NCBI RefSeq assembly: GCF_001050015.1
Contig: NZ_CVTB01000188.1
Coordinates: 1-64,000, forward strand
Source of the DNA: Mycolicibacterium malmesburyense
Lineage (GTDB): Bacteria; Actinomycetota; Actinomycetes; Mycobacteriales; Mycobacteriaceae
Reading direction: 5' to 3'
Length of the DNA stretch: 64,000 bases
Made by a program: the position numbers and the translations under genes. Below, piece after piece: positions 58,654-64,000 of the stretch. Each line of letters begins with the position of its first letter. The first letter of the stretch is position 1. The notes beneath the pieces are model-generated. The model saw only the letters and a list, made by a program, of their open reading frames with translations, ran no database searches and was not told where the DNA came from.

Positions 58654-58842
58654 GGGTGAGCTCCTTCATCGGAAGTGGAGTGGTCGTAACCAGGGCGGTT
58701 GCGACGTCTACCAACTGGGACCAACGAAGAAAAGCTAAGCAGAATGTCCGCGGACTTTCTTGCCTTGCGGTCAACGAATCGCGGAAAATGCCGAAATTCG
58801 CAGCTGAGGACGCCCTCGGAGGTTGGCTACGCGTCGATTCGG
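58654..58842. other. Intergenic stretch between the hemophore genes
   Basis: 189 bases with a ribosome site for hemophore 1 (GAGCT-type, near 58660) but no clear -10 box on the minus strand and no terminator-like hairpin. Read-through from hemophore 2 is therefore plausible. Confidence 0.35.
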
Positions 58843-59409
58843 TCAGGGCAGACCGGCGATGGCCGACGTGGACGACGGCGCGCTGCCCTGTGAAACCGGC
58901 GACGCCCCATGCTGTTGCGTCGCGGCGCCCGGCCCGGTCGACGCGGGGGTCTTCGGCGTCGGCGCCTGCGCCGGCAAACTCGCGGCCGGGCCCCCGTTCT
59001 GCTGCGCAGCCTGCATCAGACCCATCACCTGGGGCAGGGTGAACGGCAGTTGGCACTTGCCCGACAGGCTCGTCAGCGGCTGCTGCAGCTGCTGCATGTC
59101 CTTGGCGACTCGAGGGTTGGCGTCGAAGTAGTTCTTCAGCGCGCCCAGCGACTGCGGCCCGGCCTGCTGCTTGGCGATCGTCGTCAACGCCTGGTTCGTC
59201 TGGGGATGCTCCTCGAGGTACTCACCCGTGGAGTTGGCCACGTCCCCGATGGTCTTGGCGACCGAACTGGCGGCGCAGGGGTCCTCGGCGGCGGTGGCCG
59301 ACGGCAACGACGTCATGGGCGGCATCACCAGCGCGGCCGCCAGGGCACCGCCGGTGGCAGAGGCGGCGACGACGCCGACGAGGCCGCGACGCATCAGTCG
59401 GGTTCTCAT
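58843..59409 (-). CDS. Secreted hemophore-family protein 2 with Pro/Ala-rich tail
   Basis: 188 residues. The signal peptide ends at about Ala 41. The hemophore domain has Cys 45 and Cys 119 and the segment [16 protein letters not shown], parallel to hemophore 1. A Pro/Ala/Gln-rich tail follows from about 140, which may reach the cell wall. ATG 59409 has AAGGAG. It heads a possible hemophore 2-hemophore 1-response regulator-kinase unit. It may correspond to the Rv0203 role. Confidence 0.85.
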   Translation of the reverse strand: MRTRLMRRGLVGVVAASATGGALAAALVMPPMTSLPSATAAEDPCAASSVAKTIGDVANSTGEYLEEHPQTNQALTTIAKQQAGPQSLGALKNYFDANPRVAKDMQQLQQPLTSLSGKCQLPFTLPQVMGLMQAAQQNGGPAASLPAQAPTPKTPASTGPGAATQQHGASPVSQGSAPSSTSAIAGLP

Positions 59410-59764
59410 GAACAACTCCTTACGATCTGCGGACGAGTCGACGATCTCGAACGGCCCGCAAATGCTCTCGCGATGGACGGCAATCAGTCCCCGACGCCGA
59501 AAACGGCCGAGGCCATCCTGCCACCCGGTGCGCGACCCCCGCCAATTCTGCGGGCCACGACCCGCCCGACCGCACGTCGACGTGCGTCGCCGGTAACGCG
59601 GTTCACGTGGTTTGCGAGAAGCAATCAGGCGATCTTGAGACGTTGCTGGCAGATTGCACAGAGCCCTGAGAGGACATCGAAGGGTCAGGCAGCTTACCGC
59701 AGGTTGATGTACGCTTCGGCTACGAAACGCCGGGGAGAAAGCGGGGAATCCAATCCAGCAATTC
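59410..59764 (+). promoter_or_regulatory. Divergent regulatory region between hemophore 2 and mmpL11
   Basis: 355 bases without a gene. A plus-strand -10 box TACGCT (59710-59715) would give mmpL11 a leader of about 45 bases with a GGGGA ribosome site. The minus-strand hemophore 2 gene has AAGGAG but I see no clear -10 box. No match to the IdeR iron-box pattern was found by eye. Confidence 0.45.
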
Positions 59765-62671
59765 ATGTTGCGCTTGAGCAGCAAACTGCGCAGATATCGC
59801 TGGGCGGTTTTCGCCGTATGGGTGCTCCTGCTCGTTCCGTCGGTGTGGCTGGCGCTCAATCAATCCAGCCATCTCACCGGCGGCGGTTTCGAGGTCGACG
59901 GCTCCCAGTCGCTGCGCGTACAACGCGAACTCGAGGAGCACTTCCCCGATCAGGGCGCCTCGCCGCTGGCATTGGTCGCCGCACCGCGCGCCGACGCCTC
60001 GTATCAGGACATGAACAACGCCGTCGCCCATCTCGAACGCCTGGCCGCCGAGGTACCCAGCGTCAAGATCGTCCCGAACCCGCAACAGCCGCCGCCGCAA
60101 CCGGACCGGCCCTACGTCATCACCCTGCAGCTGGACTTCAACAACACCGGCGCGGTGGACGTCGCCAAGCAGCTGCGCCAGAAGGTCGGTATCGACGGCG
60201 AGGATCCCGGCGAGGTCGAGAACGGCAAGGTCAAGCTGTACGTCATCGGGCAGGGTGCGCTCGGCGCGGCCGCGACCCAGGCCACCAAACACGACATCGC
60301 CCAGGCAGAGAAATGGAACCTGCCGATCGTGTTGATCGTCCTGCTCGCGGTGTTCGGGTCGCTGGCGGCAGCGGCCGTCCCCCTGCTGCTCGGTATCTGC
60401 ACCGTCGTCGTGACGATGGGACTGGTCTACCTGCTGTCGATGTTCGCGACGATGTCGGTGTTCGTGACGTCGACGGTGTCGATGTTCGGCATCGCGGTGG
60501 CGATCGACTACTCACTGTTCATTCTCATGCGCTTCCGGGAGGAACTGCGCGCCGGCCGGGAGCCCGATCAGGCCGCCGACGCCGCGATGGCCACATCCGG
60601 CCTGGCGGTGGTGCTGTCCGGGCTGACCGTGATCGCCTCGGTGACCGGGATCTACCTCATCCAGACGCCGGTGCTGGTGTCGATGGCCACCGGCGCCATC
60701 CTCGCGGTCGCGATCGCGGTGCTCACGTCCACCACGCTGACGCCGGCCGTGCTGGCGACGTTCGGCCGGAGGGCGGCGCGGCGGTCGTCGTACCTGCATT
60801 GGTCGAGGCGACCGGAAAGCACCCAGTCCCGGTTCTGGACACGGTGGACCGGATGGGTGATGCGGCGGCCGTGGTTGTCCGCGATGGCCGCGGCGGCGCT
60901 GTTGGTCGCGCTGGCGGCGCCCGCGTTCTCGATGATGCTCGGCAACAGCATGCAGCGGCAGTTCGAGCCGACCCACGAGATCCGCGGCGGCGTCAACGCC
61001 GCGGCCGAAGCGCTGGGCGCCGGCGCGCTCGGTCCGGTTCGGGTCCTGGTGGCGTTCCCGGACGGCAACGCCGCGTCGGCACCGGGCAAGGAACCGCTGC
61101 TCGACACGATCCGCCAGCGGATGGCACAGGGCCCGAACGTGGTGTCGGTCAGCCCCCCGTCGTTCGGCGAGGACTACCGGCATGCGCTGTTGTCGGCGGT
61201 GCTGTCGGTCGATCCCGAGGACATGGGGGCGCGCGACACCGTCGACTGGATGCGTGCGGAGTTGCCGTCGGTGCCCGGCGCCGAGAACGTGCAGATCGAC
61301 GTCGGTGGCCCGACCGCGCTGATCAAGGACTTCGACGACCGCGTGTCGGCCACCCAGCCGCTGGTGTTCCTCTTCGTCGCGTCGATCGCGTTCTTCATGC
61401 TGCTGATCGCGATCCGCTCGGTGGTGCTGGCACTCAAGGGTGTCTTGATGACCGTGCTGTCGGTGGCCGCCGCCTACGGCAGCCTCGTCGCGGTGTTCCA
61501 GTGGGGCTGGCTCGAGGATTTGGGCTTCGAGCGGATCTCGTCGCTGGACAGCACGATCCCGCCGCTGGTGCTGGCGATGACGTTCGGCCTGTCCATGGAC
61601 TACGAGATCTTCCTGCTGACCCGCATCCGCGAGCGCTTCCTGCTGACCCGCAACACCCGCGACGCGGTGGCCTACGGCGTGAGCACCAGCGCGCGGACGA
61701 TCACCAGCGCCGCCCTCATCATGATCGCGGTATTCACCGGGTTCGCGTTCGCGGGCATGCCGTTGGTCGCCCAGCTGGGTGTGGCCTGCGCGGTGGCGAT
61801 CGCGGTGGACGCGACGGTGGTCCGGCTGGTCCTGGTGCCCGCGCTGATGGCGATGTTCGACGAGTGGAACTGGTGGCTGCCGGCCTGGCTGGCCCGGGTC
61901 CTGCCGTCGGTCGACTTCGAGAAGCCGCTGCCCAAGGTGGACACGCCCGACCTGATCATCATCCCCGACGACCTCTCGTCGCTGGGACCGACCGGCTCCC
62001 AGCTGCGCATCGTCGTCAAGTCGGCCGCTCGGTTGAAAACTCTTGTGCCGCAGTCTGTCACGGTCGCCGATCCGCTGGCGTTCAGCGGGTGCGGTGGCCC
62101 GGACGCACCGACCACGAAGATGCGCAGCGTCGGCCGACTCAACGCCGGGCATCGCAACGGCGGCGGTACCGCGCTGGCCACCGCCCCGCCGCCCGTGCAT
62201 CCGGTCACCATGTGGGGCGGCAGGCTGGCGGTCGCCCTGGACGCGCTCGAGACCGCGTCCGAATGCGAACACGCGGTCATGGAGCGCCTCAGCCCGATGG
62301 AGACCACCAATGTCCAGCTGCCGACCGGTGACCGCCTGCAGATCCCGACGGGCGCGGAGACGTTGCGGCTGAAGGGCTACCTGATCATGTGCCGCAACAC
62401 CACACGGGACTACGCGGAGTTCGCCGATCTGGTCGATTGCATGGACACGCGTACCGCGGCGGAGGTTCTGAGCACAATGGACCGGTACTACTCTGGATCG
62501 CAGTCAAGGAAGCAATGGGTGGCGACTCAGTTGGTGCGCCGACTGGCCGACCCTCAACCGTCGGACGAGCACGACACCCGGATGTCCGGTCCGGAGGCGG
62601 AGGCGGAGTGGGCCAAGGTTCGGGAGCGCTGCCTGTCGGTGGCGGTCGCGATGCTGGAGGAGGCGAGGTGA
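59765..62671 (+). CDS. mmpL11: MmpL11 RND-family transporter
   Basis: 968 residues, the usual MmpL11 length. Twelve helices in two halves, with the proton-relay motifs AIDYSLFILMRFREE and SMDYEIFLLTRIRERF. A soluble C-terminal domain of about 240 residues follows, including Cys-bearing segments. It exports mycolate-wax lipids and contributes to haem uptake in M. tuberculosis. ATG 59765. Its stop overlaps the next gene (GTGA). Confidence 0.94.
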   Translation: MLRLSSKLRRYRWAVFAVWVLLLVPSVWLALNQSSHLTGGGFEVDGSQSLRVQRELEEHFPDQGASPLALVAAPRADASYQDMNNAVAHLERLAAEVPSVKIVPNPQQPPPQPDRPYVITLQLDFNNTGAVDVAKQLRQKVGIDGEDPGEVENGKVKLYVIGQGALGAAATQATKHDIAQAEKWNLPIVLIVLLAVFGSLAAAAVPLLLGICTVVVTMGLVYLLSMFATMSVFVTSTVSMFGIAVAIDYSLFILMRFREELRAGREPDQAADAAMATSGLAVVLSGLTVIASVTGIYLIQTPVLVSMATGAILAVAIAVLTSTTLTPAVLATFGRRAARRSSYLHWSRRPESTQSRFWTRWTGWVMRRPWLSAMAAAALLVALAAPAFSMMLGNSMQRQFEPTHEIRGGVNAAAEALGAGALGPVRVLVAFPDGNAASAPGKEPLLDTIRQRMAQGPNVVSVSPPSFGEDYRHALLSAVLSVDPEDMGARDTVDWMRAELPSVPGAENVQIDVGGPTALIKDFDDRVSATQPLVFLFVASIAFFMLLIAIRSVVLALKGVLMTVLSVAAAYGSLVAVFQWGWLEDLGFERISSLDSTIPPLVLAMTFGLSMDYEIFLLTRIRERFLLTRNTRDAVAYGVSTSARTITSAALIMIAVFTGFAFAGMPLVAQLGVACAVAIAVDATVVRLVLVPALMAMFDEWNWWLPAWLARVLPSVDFEKPLPKVDTPDLIIIPDDLSSLGPTGSQLRIVVKSAARLKTLVPQSVTVADPLAFSGCGGPDAPTTKMRSVGRLNAGHRNGGGTALATAPPPVHPVTMWGGRLAVALDALETASECEHAVMERLSPMETTNVQLPTGDRLQIPTGAETLRLKGYLIMCRNTTRDYAEFADLVDCMDTRTAAEVLSTMDRYYSGSQSRKQWVATQLVRRLADPQPSDEHDTRMSGPEAEAEWAKVRERCLSVAVAMLEEAR

Positions 62672-63174
62672 CGGTGACTCCCGACATCCGGGATACCCGC
62701 CGCCAGGGGGTCTCCGAGGGTGAGGCCGCGAAGCCGGCGGCCGACCAGCGCCCGGTCGAGTTCTGGCCGACCGCCGCGATCCGCGCGGCCCTGGAGACCG
62801 ACGACCTGGCCGTGTGGCAGCGCATCGTCGCCGCCATCAAGCGGGATCCGTTCGGACGCACCGCCCGTCAGGTCGAGGAGGTCCTCGAGACGGCGCGGCC
62901 GTACGGCGTGTCCAAGGCGCTGGCCGAGGTGCTCACCCGGACCCGCGAGCACCTGGAGGCCAACGAGCGCGAAGAGGTGGCCCGCCACATCCGCGCGTTG
63001 CTGGAGCATTCGGGCCTGGGTCGCCAGGAGTTCGCGTCGCGCATCGGCGTGCCCGCCGATGAGTTCGCGGCCTTCCTCAGCGGTAAGACCAGCCCGTCGG
63101 CGGCGTTGATGGTGCGTATGAAGCGGTTGTCCGAGCGGTTCGCCCGGATGCGTTCGTCGCGTCCCCACAACTGA
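62668..63174 (+). CDS. Conserved protein with C-terminal HTH-like motif (Rv0201c-like)
   Basis: 168 residues. GTG 62668 overlaps the mmpL11 stop (GTGA). The N-terminal helical part of about 100 residues has no known family. The C-terminal part (LGRQEFASRIGVPADEFAAFLSGKTSPSAALMVRM) has the form of an XRE-type helix-turn-helix. Position matches Rv0201c. It may be a small regulator or partner of MmpL11. Confidence 0.75.
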   Translation: MTVTPDIRDTRRQGVSEGEAAKPAADQRPVEFWPTAAIRAALETDDLAVWQRIVAAIKRDPFGRTARQVEEVLETARPYGVSKALAEVLTRTREHLEANEREEVARHIRALLEHSGLGRQEFASRIGVPADEFAAFLSGKTSPSAALMVRMKRLSERFARMRSSRPHN

Positions 63175-63198
63175 TCGGCCGCTGGGTATACGTCGGGA

Positions 63199-63594
63199 AT
63201 GGACCTCGAACAGATTCTGCGGGAGACCCGCACGGTGGCCATCGTCGGCGCATCGCCGAATCCGGCCCGCGCCAGCCACGAGATCTGGACCTACCTGAAG
63301 GCGACCGGCGCCTACGAGCTGTATCTGGTGAATCCGACCGTCAGCGATATCGAGGGCACACCGGTCTACCCGTCGCTGGCCGATCTGCCGGTCGTGCCCG
63401 ACCTCGTCGACGTGTTCCGCCGCCGCGAGCACCTGCCCGCGGTGTTGAAGGACACCATCGCGGTGGGAGCCAAGGTGCTGTGGCTGCAACTCGGCCTGTG
63501 GGACGAGCAGGTCGCCCGCGACGGTGAGGCGGCGGGCCTGACGGTCGTGATGGACCGCTGCATCAAGGTCGACCATGCCCGCTTGCTCGGCTGA
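63199..63594 (+). CDS. CoA-binding domain protein (YccU/YneT-like)
   Basis: 131 residues, a Rossmann-type CoA-binding fold: VAIVGASPNPARASHEIW nucleotide loop, then LVNPTVSDIEGTPVYPSLADLP and MDRCIKVDHARLL. Members bind CoA, and the conserved Cys (DRC) may be S-thiolated. ATG 63199. It is 24 bases after the preceding gene, so probably in the mmpL11 unit. Confidence 0.88.
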   Translation: MDLEQILRETRTVAIVGASPNPARASHEIWTYLKATGAYELYLVNPTVSDIEGTPVYPSLADLPVVPDLVDVFRRREHLPAVLKDTIAVGAKVLWLQLGLWDEQVARDGEAAGLTVVMDRCIKVDHARLLG

Positions 63595-63679
63595 CGCCCT
63601 GACCGGACCGAGGCCGAGACGCCGCGCTCATCCTGGTACGAAATCGGGCGCGTAACCGTACAAGGGTGCGCGCTGGCGC

Positions 63680-64000
63680 TCAGCGCGAATGGATCGGCGA
63701 CACGTCGTCCACCAGCCACCGGCCGTCGTTCTTGGACAACGTGATCCGCAGCGCCAGCACCGCGGTGTCCGACGGCTTGCCCGGGGAACTCTGCGTGGCG
63801 TGCAGGATCACCGCGACGCTCGCGGCGTTCGGGCCGATCGCCTCGACGCCCGCCGAGACCGTGCTCGCCTGCGCGGACACGTTGCGGCTCGTCAGATCCC
63901 TTGCCACCGTCGCGAACTCGTTCTTGAACGCCTCGACGCGCTCGGGCGCCATCATGGCCGTCGCCCGGTCGATCGACGCGGTCGGGCTCTGCGGCGTGAA
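63680..64000 (-). CDS. Mce-associated-type membrane protein, C-terminal part (Rv0199-like)
   Basis: The frame is open to the window edge, so the protein's N-terminus is missing. The visible 106 residues have the NTF2-like C-terminal domain of mycobacterial Mce-associated proteins (VAVILHATQSSPGKPSDTAVLALRITLSKNDGRWLVDDV). Place next to the CoA-binding and Rv0201c-like genes agrees with Rv0199. Such proteins are anchored by an N-terminal helix and face outward. Confidence 0.75.
   Translation of the reverse strand, partial: FTPQSPTASIDRATAMMAPERVEAFKNEFATVARDLTSRNVSAQASTVSAGVEAIGPNAASVAVILHATQSSPGKPSDTAVLALRITLSKNDGRWLVDDVSPIHSR

Noticed and set aside
59410..59764. Iron-box (IdeR) site between hemophore 2 and mmpL11
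   Set aside because: No sequence close to the TTAGG...CCTAA-type pattern could be found by eye.
58909..62331. Open frame of 1140 codons in another frame over mmpL11
   Set aside because: It is a high-GC shadow: Arg/Gly/Ala-rich with no domain, while the overlapping frame has all MmpL11 motifs.

Overview
The window is very GC-rich chromosomal DNA from a mycobacterium, most likely a fast-growing environmental Mycolicibacterium. The evidence is gene content and order. Read right to left it follows a stretch of the M. tuberculosis map that I recall as Rv0199/Rv0201c-mmpL11-hemophore-Rv0204c-Rv0205-mmpL3-Rv0207c-trmB-Rv0209-Rv0210-pckA ... fadD4-fadE3-Rv0216-lipW-lipC-Rv0221-echA1-Rv0223c-Rv0224c-Rv0225-Rv0226c-Rv0227c-Rv0228. 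Many genes have a TANNNT -10 box only 6-8 nt before the start codon, the pattern of mycobacterial leaderless mRNAs. No tRNA, rRNA, CRISPR array, insertion sequence or prophage was seen. Names taken from the M. tuberculosis map are from memory and were not checked by a search.

Layout. 1-10.2 kb: the 3' end of an AMP-forming ligase, an acyltransferase, two envelope membrane proteins, an HNH/DUF222 protein, a GT4 glycosyltransferase, a methyltransferase and an aldehyde dehydrogenase. 10.2-16.1 kb: a FadE5-type acyl-CoA dehydrogenase divergent from a TetR regulator preceded by a 43-codon ORF, then a coupled AraC-DinB/DHFR-like pair, an arylamine N-acetyltransferase and two small proteins. 16.1-24.8 kb: echA1, a Ser/Thr kinase, a probable KstR-controlled acyltransferase-esterase pair, an alpha/beta-hydrolase-cyclase fusion, a WS/DGAT-type acyltransferase and lipC. 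24.8-37.2 kb: lipid and acid catabolism with three regulators (tandem-fused acyl-CoA dehydrogenase; ferredoxin/SufR-like operon; lipW; amidohydrolase/CoA-transferase/MaoC operon; fadE3-GntR; fadD4-enoyl-CoA hydratase). 37.2-42.6 kb: two translationally coupled, duplicated cyclase-STAND ATPase genes. 42.6-47.3 kb: pckA and a pair of GTPase-like proteins with damaged P-loops. 47.3-64 kb: trmB, a NYN protein, mmpL3, an AI-2E-type permease, an LPG-flippase-like protein, an M23-like lipoprotein, a DUF3054 protein, a PrrAB-like two-component system apparently in one transcription unit with two hemophore genes, mmpL11 and small genes.

How it fits together. The right third is the cell-envelope and haem-uptake locus: the mycolate exporter MmpL3, its partner MmpL11 and secreted hemophores, here with a sensor-regulator pair inside the same unit. 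The middle activates, oxidises and stores fatty acids or sterol-derived acids (FadD, FadE, enoyl hydratases, CoA-transferase, lipases, WS/DGAT), with local operators visible as palindromes. Three class III cyclase domains lie within about 22 kb.

The most unusual observation is in mmpL3. A block of about 110 codons resembling the membrane domain DUF4190 is inserted in frame between TM6 and TM7. Other points of note are the coupled duplicate cyclase-STAND genes, a leaderless 10-codon uORF abutting a cyclase gene, a CaiB-like protein whose halves appear swapped, and strong palindromic operators at 12135, 28351 and 37192.
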